From the NCBI GenBank assembly GCA_042091035.1, contig JBELIG010000010.1:1-34731 (forward strand): 34,731 bases of DNA. Direction: 5' to 3'. Numbering within the stretch: position 1 is the stretch's first letter; each line of letters starts with the position of its first letter. The position numbers were made by a program, and so were the translations under genes. Below the pieces are notes generated by a model. The model had not been told where the DNA came from. It ran no database searches and saw only the letters and a program-made list of their open reading frames with translations. Positions 8,239-16,754 of this stretch are shown here, one piece after another. The DNA is from AM-2324 sp042091035. Lineage in GTDB: Bacteria > Bacteroidota > Bacteroidia > Chitinophagales > Saprospiraceae.

Positions 8239-9528
8239 ATGTTTAGAAAATTTGGAATATTATCAGTATTGATTACTCTTTTTTTGCCCATATTCGGACA
8301 AAACTTTGTAGAGGTTAAGGATCTAAATTTTTTTAATCAAGATGGGGTCTATAATTTCATAGGGACAAATTATTGGTATGGACTTTATCTGGGTGCCACG
8401 GAGGAGGGTCAAGAGCGTCTTTTGAATGAGTTGGATCAATTGCATGCTAGGGGTGTGAACAACCTAAGAATCATGGCTGCATTTGAAGGAACAGAAGAAG
8501 ACAAATGGCGAGTAGCGCCAGGTATTCAGACGGCTCCTTATACCTATGATGAACAGCTACTAAAAGGCCTTGATTTCCTCTTGGAGGAAATGGGTAAACG
8601 AGATATGAAAGCAGTTCTTGTATTGAACAACTTCTGGTTATGGTCAGGAGGGATGGCTCAATATGTGAATTGGGTAGATGGCTCTGATATTCCTACACCG
8701 ACCCCCTTCGACGGAACAGCCTATCCAGCCTATACAAAATACACAGCCAGCTTTTATTCGAATCCCAAGGCAGTTCGCATATTCAATGCATATGTGAAAC
8801 ATCTTATCGGTAGGGAGAATACCATTAATGGTAAATCATATATTGATGATCCAGTTATTATGTCATGGCAGCTTGCTAATGAACCAAGGGGTATGAATAA
8901 TGTGAGCGCTTATAAAAATTGGCTAACAGAAACGGCAGCTTTGATTAAAAGCCTTGATCCTAATCATTTGGTGTCTATAGGGAGTGAAGGGAATACATCT
9001 ACGCCATTACCTAATGGTTTAGACTTTTTTAATGATCATGATTTAAAGGATATAGATTATTGCACCTTTCATCTTTGGGTTCAAAACTGGTCATGGTTCG
9101 ACCCTCTTAATGCAAAAAAGACCTACCCTAAAGCTATCAAAGAGGCAAAGCGATATATTAAGAAGCATAACAAACAGGCTGTAAAACTCAATAAGCCTCT
9201 AGTACTTGAAGAGTTTGGGATTTCAAGAGATTTAAACGACCATAATTGGGAAGCCAATACTAATTATCGAGATAAGTATTTTGCGTTTATATTTGATTCT
9301 TGTTTGAAATCTGTGAAAAAACAAAAGGCTTTGGTTGGATGTAACTTCTGGGCATATGGAGGAAGTGGCCGACCTTCTACTCCCAAGTCTGTGTGGTATC
9401 CTGGGGATGATTTGATCGGAGATCCTCCGCACGAATTTCAAGGCTGGTATTCTGTATATGATATAGATAAATCAACACTCGATCTAATACAATCGTATTC
9501 AAGACGTATCAAACAAAGTGTGAAGTAA
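8239..9528 (+). CDS. GH5-family glycoside hydrolase, beta-mannanase-like, secreted
   Basis: 429 residues with an N-terminal signal peptide (MFRKFGILSVLITLFLPIFG, cleavage before QNF). The TIM-barrel body resembles GH5 subfamily 7 endo-beta-1,4-mannanases: GTNYWYG near 42, RGVNNLRIM near 71, LVLNNFWLWSGGM near 127, SWQLANEPRG with the acid/base Glu215, DYCTFHLWVQNW near 273, and LVLEEFGIS with the likely nucleophile Glu325. Both catalytic Glu residues are present. No carbohydrate-binding module or sorting domain is visible, so it is probably periplasmic or lipid-independent. The product should be manno-oligosaccharides from mannan or glucomannan, though GH5 specificity is not certain from sequence. 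Only one base separates its stop from mtnA, implying one transcript. Confidence 0.88.
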   Translation: MFRKFGILSVLITLFLPIFGQNFVEVKDLNFFNQDGVYNFIGTNYWYGLYLGATEEGQERLLNELDQLHARGVNNLRIMAAFEGTEEDKWRVAPGIQTAPYTYDEQLLKGLDFLLEEMGKRDMKAVLVLNNFWLWSGGMAQYVNWVDGSDIPTPTPFDGTAYPAYTKYTASFYSNPKAVRIFNAYVKHLIGRENTINGKSYIDDPVIMSWQLANEPRGMNNVSAYKNWLTETAALIKSLDPNHLVSIGSEGNTSTPLPNGLDFFNDHDLKDIDYCTFHLWVQNWSWFDPLNAKKTYPKAIKEAKRYIKKHNKQAVKLNKPLVLEEFGISRDLNDHNWEANTNYRDKYFAFIFDSCLKSVKKQKALVGCNFWAYGGSGRPSTPKSVWYPGDDLIGDPPHEFQGWYSVYDIDKSTLDLIQSYSRRIKQSVK

Positions 9529-9529
9529 T

Positions 9530-10636
9530 ATGAAGATTGGTCAAAAAAACTATACAACAATCTGGGAGTTGGATGAATCAGTAATTCAGATCATAGATCA
9601 GCGCAGTCTGCCTCATAAATTTATTATAGAAGATTTACTCAGTACTTCAGATTTCGAAGTTGCAATTCGCGAAATGCATGTACGTGGTGCTCCTTTGATT
9701 GGCGCTACCGCTGCTTACGGAATTTATATAGCTTGTAAAGAAGCCGCTTTGAGTTCTGATTTTAATTCCTACCTTTTTGAAGCTGCAGAGCGCCTTAAGG
9801 CAACTCGACCTACAGCGGTTGATTTATTTAATTTAGTTGATCGGTGCCTTCGGAGAATTGAGGCGGGGCAGGATGCCAAAGAAAAGACAACTATTGCCCT
9901 AGCAGAAGCTCGACTGATCAGTAAAGAAATCAGAGCTCATTGTTATAATATAGGCCTGCATGGGGTTTCTATCATAGAATCCCTATATGAACAAAAAGGT
10001 GAGACAATCAACATACTTACTCATTGTAATGCGGGATGGTTGGCCACAGTTGACTATGGAACCGCAACTGCACCAATATATGAAGCCTTCAAGCGAGGAA
10101 TCCCGATTCATGTGTGGGTCGATGAGACCAGACCTCGAAATCAAGGCGCAAGACTCACCGCTTATGAACTTGGACAGGAAGGAATTCCTCATACAATTAT
10201 TGCAGATAATACGGGTGGGCTTCTTATGCAAAAGCAACTAGTAGATCTTGTTATCGTAGGATCTGATCGTACTACAAGAACTGGTGATGTTGCTAATAAG
10301 ATAGGGACTTACTTGAAAGCCTTGGCTGCATATGATAACAATATTCCTTTCTATGCTGCACTGCCAGAGTCATCTTTCGATTGGCAAATTCGGGATGGCG
10401 TTAAGGAGATTCCAATAGAAGAAAGATCAGCTGATGAGGTTCGTTATATTCAAGGTCTTGATGACGCTGGTGTTTTACAAAACGTATTAATCTGTCCGGC
10501 AGATAGTTCGGCTCTGAATTTTGGGTTTGATGTAACCCCCTCCAAATATGTAAGTGGTATAATCACAGAACGTGGAGTTTGTAAAGCAGAAGAAGCTTCT
10601 ATTTTACAGCTATATCCAGAAAAGGCCGAAATATGA
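9530..10636 (+). CDS. mtnA: S-methyl-5-thioribose-1-phosphate isomerase
   Basis: MtnA converts 5-methylthioribose 1-phosphate to 5-methylthioribulose 1-phosphate in salvage of 5'-methylthioadenosine; homologues also handle 5-deoxyribose 1-phosphate. At 368 residues it has full length. Signature blocks are RGAPLIGATAAYG near 52, LTHCNAGWLATVDYGT near 163, VWVDETRPRNQGARLTAYEL near 195, and VIVGSDRTTRTGDVANKIGT near 241. The catalytic Cys160 and Asp240 of the B. subtilis enzyme match C166 and D246 with the same offset. It begins one base after the GH5 stop and overlaps the next gene by four bases (ATGA), so translational coupling with the aldolase-like gene is likely. mtnK, mtnN and mtnP are not in the window. 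Confidence 0.96.
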   Translation: MKIGQKNYTTIWELDESVIQIIDQRSLPHKFIIEDLLSTSDFEVAIREMHVRGAPLIGATAAYGIYIACKEAALSSDFNSYLFEAAERLKATRPTAVDLFNLVDRCLRRIEAGQDAKEKTTIALAEARLISKEIRAHCYNIGLHGVSIIESLYEQKGETINILTHCNAGWLATVDYGTATAPIYEAFKRGIPIHVWVDETRPRNQGARLTAYELGQEGIPHTIIADNTGGLLMQKQLVDLVIVGSDRTTRTGDVANKIGTYLKALAAYDNNIPFYAALPESSFDWQIRDGVKEIPIEERSADEVRYIQGLDDAGVLQNVLICPADSSALNFGFDVTPSKYVSGIITERGVCKAEEASILQLYPEKAEI

Positions 10637-11220
10637 TTGATGAAGGATATATTAAATTCAATGCAGACTGGAAGGAAACTGCTGCTTTTGAGGATACTTT
10701 GTTGACAGACCTTATAGCCGTCAGACAGTTAGTTTATGAACAGGGGTTTATTGGCGTTTATCCGGATGAAATAGGCTTTGGAAATATTTCAATGCGCTTA
10801 AAAACATGGGAGGAGTTTTACATTTCTGGTTCGAAGACAGGAGCTATTCCTATCATGGATAGTAAGCATATAGCAAAAGTTACGGAAGTTCATGTCCATA
10901 ATAACTGTTTAAGCTGCATAGGTCCAGTTATTGCTTCCTCTGAGTCTATGACACATGCTTCAGTGTATAGGGCAAATCCAACTATTGGCGCAGTAATCCA
11001 TATTCACAGTAAAGTACTTTGGGATAGGCACAAATTTAAATTGCCTACAACTTCAGCAGATACACCATACGGCACAGTAGAAATGGCAGCAGAGGTTTTT
11101 GACCTAGTCTGTAATACAGGTGAGCAAGGAATACTTGTCATGGCCGGTCATGAAGAAGGATTAATCATATACGGCAAAGATCTTTATACAACTTACCAAT
11201 TACTTCAGACTATTGTTTGA
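10633..11220 (+). CDS. Class II aldolase/adducin-family enzyme, MtnB- or DrdA-like
   Basis: 195 residues, a single class II aldolase/adducin domain. The metal site is visible: H123 and H125 in VIHIHS and H173 in AGHEEG, with the catalytic-type Glu104 in ASSESMTH. GFGNIS near 48 and SGSKTG near 65 form the phosphate-binding part. Directly coupled to mtnA, it most likely uses that product. Two known fates fit: dehydration of methylthioribulose 1-phosphate (MtnB, methionine salvage), or retro-aldol cleavage of methylthio- or 5-deoxyribulose 1-phosphate to dihydroxyacetone phosphate and an aldehyde (DHAP-shunt aldolase). No mtnC, mtnD or mtnW-like gene follows, which favours the aldolase, but they could be elsewhere. 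It also lies within the size range of MtnB, so the symbol is left open. Confidence 0.85.
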   Translation: MIDEGYIKFNADWKETAAFEDTLLTDLIAVRQLVYEQGFIGVYPDEIGFGNISMRLKTWEEFYISGSKTGAIPIMDSKHIAKVTEVHVHNNCLSCIGPVIASSESMTHASVYRANPTIGAVIHIHSKVLWDRHKFKLPTTSADTPYGTVEMAAEVFDLVCNTGEQGILVMAGHEEGLIIYGKDLYTTYQLLQTIV

Positions 11221-11253
11221 TATATAGAACCACCATCTTATTAATAAATCAGT

Positions 11254-11835
11254 ATGAAAACAACAAAAATTTCCTCCTTATTTAGCTTGCTATTCATTAT
11301 CTGTTCGATGCAATTGAATGGGCAATATCCGAATTTGAATGTAGAACCCTATTTAATGCAAAGCGTTCCCAAAAATGTACTACTGTTTTTGAATGACAAT
11401 GTACGTTATGCAAAAGCCATTTCTTCTAAGTATAATGTGCCGACTGATTTCCTTCTTTGTGTTGCTGGCTTAGAAACGGGTTGGGGAAGCAGTGAGTTAA
11501 GTGTTGAGGCAAATAATTTTTTCGGTATCAAAAACCTACTCAATGATGGACCCTCTTACTGTGTTTGGCACAGTGATTATGTAGAAGGCAAGGGAATGGT
11601 CGAGGCCTATGATTGTTTTAAGAAATACAGTTCACCATTGATGAGTTTTTTGGATTATATGGAGCACTTGTATTCGAAGGCTTGTTATGTAGAAATGCAG
11701 CAGATTTATGCACCAAGTTTTGACGATTGGACTACTATTGTCTCAAAATGTGGATATGCTACAGATCCTGCTTATGGCAATAAGTTGAAGGAAATCAAGC
11801 GGAAGTATTATTTTTCAGTACTATTGGATTTATAG
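11254..11835 (+). CDS. Secreted glucosaminidase-domain (GH73-like) peptidoglycan hydrolase
   Basis: 193 residues with a signal peptide (cleavage near NGQ, residue 24). One glucosaminidase domain: FLLCVAGLETGWGSSELS near 67-82 with the catalytic-type Glu74, then NNFFGIK (88-94), a YDCFKKYSSPLMSFLDYMEHL helix region near 126, and GYATDPAYGNKLKEI near 168. Such enzymes cleave N-acetylglucosaminyl bonds in peptidoglycan, here in the periplasm, during growth or wall remodelling. There is no LysM or other wall-binding domain. It starts 33 bases after the class II aldolase gene on the same strand and might be read from that transcript. Confidence 0.88.
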   Translation: MKTTKISSLFSLLFIICSMQLNGQYPNLNVEPYLMQSVPKNVLLFLNDNVRYAKAISSKYNVPTDFLLCVAGLETGWGSSELSVEANNFFGIKNLLNDGPSYCVWHSDYVEGKGMVEAYDCFKKYSSPLMSFLDYMEHLYSKACYVEMQQIYAPSFDDWTTIVSKCGYATDPAYGNKLKEIKRKYYFSVLLDL

Positions 11836-11900
11836 TTTTTTTGCAAACTAATGACGATAATCCTGCTGGACTTTTTCATTTTTACAAAAAAATATAAAAC

Positions 11901-14267
11901 GTGCGATTGATTTTAATATTTTGCTGTTTCCTGTCTTTTAATTTGTTGGCTAACAATGGATTGATTGTGGGTGAAGTTCGGAATGAACTTACAAACGAAC
12001 CCATTGAATTTGCTACAATTTATATTCAGGGTACTGGGCTTGGAACAACGACAGATTCCTTAGGGATGTTCCGCATAGAATTAGAAGCGGGCGTTTATAA
12101 TCTTGAGATTGCATATCTAGGCTTTGAGACTACTGTTCTGTATAGTAAGCCAGTCAGTTCAGCGCAGCCAAATTACTTACAGATAACATTAAATCCTGCC
12201 CTGACTCAACTTGAAGAAGTTAAGGTATTAGGTAAAAAGAATGCTGTAAGTCCAATATATTCAGACCAGATTAGTGCTTTTGAGATTGTAACTTTACCAG
12301 GAGCTACAATGGATTTGTCCAAGTATGTTAAGGCATTGCCAGGGGTTAGCCCAAAAGTTTCCTTTGGCTACAGTATGATTGTGCGTGGCGGAGCTTCTAA
12401 TGAGAATAGATTTTTTCTGGATGATATTGAAATACCTTCGATAACGCACTTTGCTGTCCAAGGTAATAATGGCGGGCCGAATGGGGTCTTAAATACTCGA
12501 GTATTAGAATCTGCGGAGTTATTTACGGACGGCATGCCACTTAATCGTTCAAATGCACTAAGCTCTGTCTTGGAGGTTAAATCTCGATTAGGAAGTAAGG
12601 AAAAGTTCAGTGGTAACTTTACTTTAGGAGCCACAGATTGGGGCTTTGTGTTAGAAGGGCCTATGGGCAAAAAATCTTCTTATGTTTTTTCTGCCAGGGA
12701 ATCATTCTCTCAGCATATGCTTAAAGCACTTGGGATTCCAGTGATTCCTTTTTACTCGGATGTTTATTATGCGCAAAAAATTAACCTTAATCCTAAGACC
12801 GAGATTAATTTCTTAGCATTAGGTGTTTACGATAAATATACGCTCAATCTAGATGCAGATCCTTCTCCGTCTTTGATGTACAATATAGGATACATCCCCG
12901 AAGGAAAACAACTTGCATTTACGACAGGTGTGTCCATAAAGCGTTTTCATGAGTCTGGACATAGCAAGTTTGTTTTAAGCCGAAATTACTTTAATAATCG
13001 AGCGGATAAGTTTTATGGAAATAGCTATGAAGAAGTAGATCGATTACTTCAATATCATTCAATAGAGGCTGCAACAAAGGCACGCTATGAACGAAAATTT
13101 ATTTCTGGAAATAGAAAGATTGATTACGGTCTTGAATGGTCAAATGAACATATTCATACAATAAATAAAAGTCCATCTCTTCTATCGGATCTTTCTATTT
13201 ACACGAAAGACTATGATGCAGATCTTAGATACCAGCGCTTTGGGATGTTCTACAATACTGAATTTATTGTTGGGGCAGAAAAGGATTGGGTGTTTGATTT
13301 AGGTCTTCGCTCAGATGCCTCTACGTTTAACAAGTCTATGCGCAATCCTTTAAATCAAATCGCTCCAAGAATAGGTCTCAAGCATATACTATCAGAGAAG
13401 CTGGATTATAATATCAATATTGGACGCTATACTCAATTGCCTTCTAACATCGTACTTTCTTATTCTGAATCGGATTCATTTGTAAACAGGTCTTCACTTA
13501 AAACAATAAAGTCAGATCAACTAAGCACAAGTATCCGATATTCAAATTCAAAGAATTTTCAAAGTAGGTTTAGTTTGTTTTATAAGTCATACTCAGACTA
13601 TCCTATGTTATTGGATGATGGTATTTCTTTGGCTAATGCCAATGCTAATTACGTTGTTGTTGGTGATCAGGGTGCTAATTCCGATTCTAAGGGCCGAGCA
13701 TTTGGGGCGGAAGTTTTTGCTAAGCAAAAATTTACTGGAGGATGGTCTTATTTAATATCAGCTTCATATGTACGCTCAATGTTTACCAATGCAGATGGTA
13801 TTTATACTTCGTCTGCCTGGGATAATAGAGTCTTTTCAACGATGAATTTATCAAAACGATTTAAGAGCAACTGGACTATTGCTGCAAAGTGGAGTTTGGC
13901 AGGTGGAAACCCTTACACTCCATATAATATGGCCTTATCGTCTTCTCAAGAGTATTGGACTGTTTTTCAGAGAGGTATTCATGATTATTCAGCAATCAAT
14001 GAAGCACGGTTACCTTTCTTTCACCAACTCGATATTCGAATAGATAGGCAATTCAATTTTAAGAAATGGGCCTTCACTTTTTATATTGATATACAAAACG
14101 CATATAAGTCAAACATAAGTCAGATACCCTATTTATCTGTAATTTATGATGAGCAAAATTGGACTCCAAGGGCTGACCCTATTGATCCTTCTAGGTACCT
14201 CATGGAGCAGTTACCATCAGATTCTGGGAGAATACTTCCAAGTATTGGATTATTTTTTGATTTTTAA
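11901..14267 (+). CDS. TonB-dependent outer-membrane receptor with carboxypeptidase-regulatory-like domain
   Basis: 788 residues starting at GTG; no in-frame ATG gives a better signal peptide than MRLILIFCCFLSFNLLA. Domains: CarboxypepD_reg-like beta-sandwich (about 22-105, VGEVRNELTNEPIEFATIYI), plug (about 130-235, with VRGGASNENRFFLDDIEIP), then a long 22-strand-type barrel ending in LPSIGLFFDF with the terminal Phe usual for BAM-assembled barrels. It takes up a ligand with TonB/ExbBD energy. No SusD-like partner adjoins it, and the size is below SusC length, so I do not call it a glycan importer. An iron-chelate, vitamin or peptide ligand is possible. Confidence 0.92.
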   Translation: MRLILIFCCFLSFNLLANNGLIVGEVRNELTNEPIEFATIYIQGTGLGTTTDSLGMFRIELEAGVYNLEIAYLGFETTVLYSKPVSSAQPNYLQITLNPALTQLEEVKVLGKKNAVSPIYSDQISAFEIVTLPGATMDLSKYVKALPGVSPKVSFGYSMIVRGGASNENRFFLDDIEIPSITHFAVQGNNGGPNGVLNTRVLESAELFTDGMPLNRSNALSSVLEVKSRLGSKEKFSGNFTLGATDWGFVLEGPMGKKSSYVFSARESFSQHMLKALGIPVIPFYSDVYYAQKINLNPKTEINFLALGVYDKYTLNLDADPSPSLMYNIGYIPEGKQLAFTTGVSIKRFHESGHSKFVLSRNYFNNRADKFYGNSYEEVDRLLQYHSIEAATKARYERKFISGNRKIDYGLEWSNEHIHTINKSPSLLSDLSIYTKDYDADLRYQRFGMFYNTEFIVGAEKDWVFDLGLRSDASTFNKSMRNPLNQIAPRIGLKHILSEKLDYNINIGRYTQLPSNIVLSYSESDSFVNRSSLKTIKSDQLSTSIRYSNSKNFQSRFSLFYKSYSDYPMLLDDGISLANANANYVVVGDQGANSDSKGRAFGAEVFAKQKFTGGWSYLISASYVRSMFTNADGIYTSSAWDNRVFSTMNLSKRFKSNWTIAAKWSLAGGNPYTPYNMALSSSQEYWTVFQRGIHDYSAINEARLPFFHQLDIRIDRQFNFKKWAFTFYIDIQNAYKSNISQIPYLSVIYDEQNWTPRADPIDPSRYLMEQLPSDSGRILPSIGLFFDF

Positions 14268-14411
14268 TTTGCTTAAAAAAGAAAAATCCCATTATTTGTA
14301 GAATAATAAATCAGTATAAATTTTGGATGCTTTAATTGTGAGAATCCAAAAAGATTTATTTAATATTAGCTTATGAATATGAAAGTACGTTTGATCTAAT
14401 AAACCTTAATC

Positions 14412-14867
14412 ATGGAGAACAAAATTGTTATCGGCAAAGGTCTGGGAAGAATTCAATTTGGGTTGGATCGAGATGATGTCATTGAACTTCTAGGTGCGCC
14501 TACCGAAAAGGAATTAGAAAAAGACGAATTTGGTGAATCAGAATCATGGCATTTTGATCACTTAGATCTGTCTTTACTTTTTGATGGTAATAATTATTGG
14601 CAGCTGGTCTCAATATCCGTTACTTCAGATGCATATTCATTTTGTGGTATCCACCCAATTGGGATGGATAAAGATGACTTTATCAAACATATGCATACCT
14701 TGGATATGGAGGTTGAAAGTTTAGAGTTTATGAAGAGTGAAGGCGAGACATTCCAAGAATTATTATCCATGGAAGAAGAAGCTTTAGATATTTGGGTAGA
14801 CAATGGGATAATCTCAGAATTACAATGGGGAGGCGTATATGATGAAGAGGATAGTATGGATTGGTAA
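14412..14867 (+). CDS. Hypothetical acidic cytoplasmic protein
   Basis: 151 residues, no signal peptide and no membrane segment, very rich in Asp and Glu. The N-terminal pattern GKGLGRIQFGLDRDDVIELLGAPTE followed by a predicted strand-rich stretch (WHFDHLDLSLLFDG) recalls small alpha/beta domains in which a helix reads how a Gly-Leu-Gly turn starts (the OmlA/SmpA-like style), but I do not assign a family. A duplicate half may exist: the GIHPIGMDKDDFIKHM segment near 77-92 mirrors the first GLDRDDVIELL helix. A hairpin with an 8-bp stem (14321-14328/14344-14351) sits 60 bases upstream, and two terminators follow the gene. Function unknown. Confidence 0.75.
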   Translation: MENKIVIGKGLGRIQFGLDRDDVIELLGAPTEKELEKDEFGESESWHFDHLDLSLLFDGNNYWQLVSISVTSDAYSFCGIHPIGMDKDDFIKHMHTLDMEVESLEFMKSEGETFQELLSMEEEALDIWVDNGIISELQWGGVYDEEDSMDW

Positions 14868-14919
14868 TGCAAATGACATAAAATATTATTTTTAGTATAT
14901 AAAAAATGTTAAAAATGTT

Positions 14920-14952
14920 AAAAGTTTACTCTTTCTCGAGTAAACTTTTTTT
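14920..14952 (+). terminator. Strong intrinsic terminator after the acidic hypothetical gene
   Basis: A 12-bp perfect stem (14920-14931 with 14938-14949), a 6-base loop and an uninterrupted run of Ts. The A-rich left arm means it could also work from the other strand, but no minus-strand gene ends here. Confidence 0.85.
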
Positions 14953-14980
14953 CTTGTTGCTGTGATTGGAATATAATCCC

Positions 14981-15023
14981 GTGGCTGCAAGTATCCAAAA
15001 ACAATTCTCGCAGCCACTTTTTT
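14981..15023 (+). terminator. Second hairpin plus T-run, long loop
   Basis: An 8-bp GC-rich stem, GTGGCTGC with GCAGCCAC (14981-14988/15010-15017), encloses a 21-base loop and is followed by six Ts. It comes 29 bases after the first terminator. It may be a backup terminator; a short independent RNA ending here cannot be excluded, but I see no promoter. Confidence 0.55.
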
Positions 15024-15096
15024 ATTTTACTTTTCCGAACAAAAAAACTGAAACCAAAGTTAAACATTATATTAATTCATATATAATGTCATCTCA

Positions 15097-15717
15097 ATGA
15101 AAAACAGTCTCAGTTTCATATCGTTATTTCTGTTTTCTATTTCATTTTCATCTGTTTATTCTCAAGTTTCTTTTGATATCCAAGGCGGTATATCGAATAC
15201 GAATATATTATCTGATAAAAATCAGAATGCTAATTTTAGGACTGATTTGAATACTTATGCAGGTACATCTCTTCGATTTGTAGCTGATAATCAGATTAAT
15301 TTTCAATTAGATTTTCTATATGAAAAAAAAGGAGCCAACTATGTTGATGATCAGTATCAAAGCATTTTCGGATTACAATATCTAAGTTTGAGTCCCATCG
15401 TGAACATTGAACTTTCTAAGTCTTTAGATATATTTATAGGGCCATATTTTTCCTATCGCTTAAGGGAAAATCATGAAGTCAATGGTGTTGAAATAGTATT
15501 GGATCGCTTTGATTACTTAACGCATTCTGATGATATGGGGCTTCGATCAGGATTTAAGTTTAAATTTGATCAATTCTTTTTTCAAATGTGTTATTCATTT
15601 GGATTAAAGGATATTCGAAGCTTTAACTTCGACTCACCATTTGAAGGGCCTGTTTTTCCAGAAGGACTATATAATAAAAGTTTCTCCCTTGGACTTGGCT
15701 TTACATTCACTAAATAA
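15097..15717 (+). CDS. Outer-membrane beta-barrel protein (PorT-like family)
   Basis: 206 residues with a signal peptide (MKNSLSFISLFLFSISFSSV, cleavage before QVSFD). The mature part alternates polar and aromatic/hydrophobic residues in about eight amphipathic strands (LRFVADNQINFQLDFLYEKK, LSPIVNIELSKSLDIFIGPY, MGLRSGFKFKFDQFFFQMCY), and ends SLGLGFTFTK. That is the pattern of the small barrels common in Bacteroidota. No function can be assigned; such proteins are structural or assist surface assembly. It stands alone with its own upstream region after the tandem terminators. Confidence 0.8.
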   Translation: MKNSLSFISLFLFSISFSSVYSQVSFDIQGGISNTNILSDKNQNANFRTDLNTYAGTSLRFVADNQINFQLDFLYEKKGANYVDDQYQSIFGLQYLSLSPIVNIELSKSLDIFIGPYFSYRLRENHEVNGVEIVLDRFDYLTHSDDMGLRSGFKFKFDQFFFQMCYSFGLKDIRSFNFDSPFEGPVFPEGLYNKSFSLGLGFTFTK

Positions 15718-15770
15718 GTACGTAGTAATTTTGCGCAGATAGGCTTTAGTTTTGTTAAAAAATTAATCCT

Positions 15771-16262
15771 ATGAATCAAGATTTAATTGTTGACAAGGAG
15801 CATTCTCCTGTGTCTTCAGCTGTAGAACACTCTGAGTTCGATAGCTTACGTCCTCCTGCGGTTATTTGTGATTTAGACGGCACACTTGCCTTAATTACAG
15901 ACCGTGATCCTTATGATGCAGAATTTTGCATAAATGATCAATTGAATATTCCAGTTGCAGATCTTGTAAAAGCCGAGAATAAAAATGGTGCTGCGATTGT
16001 CTTAGTAAGTGGTAGAAGTGAGTCTTCTAGATCTAACACTGTTGCTTGGTTAAAAAAATATGATATCCCTTACCAAGGTCTTTTTATGCGACCTGCAGAG
16101 GATTTTCGTAAAGATGCCATCGTAAAACGAGAGATCTATGATCAATTTATAGGTTCTGTATATTCGATTAAATATGTCTTAGATGATAGGGATCAAGTGG
16201 TAGAAATGTGGCGCAATGTTTTAAAACTGCCCTGCTTTCAGGTTAATTACGGATCCTTTTAG
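15771..16262 (+). CDS. HAD phosphatase of the T4 polynucleotide 3'-phosphatase (Pnkp) type, stand-alone
   Basis: 163 residues matching the C-terminal phosphatase half of T4 Pnkp. DLDGTLALITDRDPYD carries the nucleophile Asp34, acid/base Asp36 and Arg45; VLVSGRSESS carries Arg82; LFMRPAEDFRKDAIVK and VLDDRDQVVEMWR carry the remaining HAD motifs, with Asp138 and Asp139. The spacing D165-D167-R176-R213 in T4 Pnkp is reproduced exactly (offset 131). These enzymes remove 3'-phosphate or 2',3'-cyclic phosphate ends from RNA or DNA. The N-terminal kinase domain is absent; instead there is a 27-residue polar leader. No RNA ligase or kinase lies beside it. Other small-molecule phosphate esters are possible substrates. 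Confidence 0.88.
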   Translation: MNQDLIVDKEHSPVSSAVEHSEFDSLRPPAVICDLDGTLALITDRDPYDAEFCINDQLNIPVADLVKAENKNGAAIVLVSGRSESSRSNTVAWLKKYDIPYQGLFMRPAEDFRKDAIVKREIYDQFIGSVYSIKYVLDDRDQVVEMWRNVLKLPCFQVNYGSF

Positions 16263-16315
16263 TAGGTGATAAAAAGAGGGTTACTCAAACCCAAATGGCA
16301 ACCCTCCTTCACCTA
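16263..16315 (+). other. Two-stage stem-loop directly after the HAD gene
   Basis: A 7-bp outer stem (TAGGTGA at 16263-16269 with TCACCTA at 16309-16315) and a 7-bp inner stem (GAGGGTT at 16276-16282 with AACCCTC at 16300-16306) are separated by an internal loop; the apical loop is 17 bases. It starts on the base after the stop codon. There is no T-run, so it may protect the mRNA 3' end or be a protein-binding site rather than a classical terminator. Confidence 0.5.
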
Positions 16316-16419
16316 TTGTAAATTTTATAACCCTATTATGTGAAAAGCGCTTTTATTGTTCTTCAAAACAACAATGCGATGGTCTTTTGTTATTAATGTG
16401 TCAATAATAAATAAGGAAT

Positions 16420-16728
16420 TTACAGGCTTTTACATTCAAAAATGGCGGGCTTGAATCGATGTGCATCAGTGAGCAACGTATTGTTTTTTTGTTTATATGT
16501 TTCTTTTAGTGTCTTGTATTGTTTTTCTTTCTCTACAAGTCCTTCAAAACATTGGCATTCATCTAAATTCCAGGTCAGCGTATCATATTTTACATCTCTT
16601 AGTGTATCATCACAGAAATTAAATTTTGGATATATTGCACGTAGTTGATAGTCATCTCGACAAATTTTATCTGTTTCGCAGGCGGTGAAAAGACTTAGTA
16701 TTAGCAGCAGTTTTAGCCTGTTTTTCAT
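16420..16728 (-). CDS. Small hypothetical lipoprotein
   Basis: 102 residues. The N-terminus MKNRLKLLLILSLFTACETD is a lipoprotein signal peptide with the lipidated Cys at residue 17 (lipobox FTAC). The mature part is rich in charged residues and has five further Cys (KIC, NFC, ECQC, FEC), which might form disulfides in the periplasm. No family is recognised. It is divergent from the beta-barrel gene at 16890, sharing an intergenic region that holds a spaced inverted repeat. Confidence 0.75.
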   Translation of the reverse strand: MKNRLKLLLILSLFTACETDKICRDDYQLRAIYPKFNFCDDTLRDVKYDTLTWNLDECQCFEGLVEKEKQYKTLKETYKQKNNTLLTDAHRFKPAIFECKSL

Positions 16729-16754
16729 AGTAGTTTTTACAACAAGATTAGCTT

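Noticed and set aside
14374..14400. Eight-codon frame (MNMKVRLI) upstream of the acidic hypothetical gene
   Set aside because: Such short frames are expected by chance in AT-rich DNA; there is no attenuator-like structure linking it to the gene.
16344..16355. AAAAGCGCTTTT palindrome after the HAD gene
   Set aside because: AGCGCT cores also occur near 8222, 28227 and 32160, but the flanks differ, so there is no shared motif.
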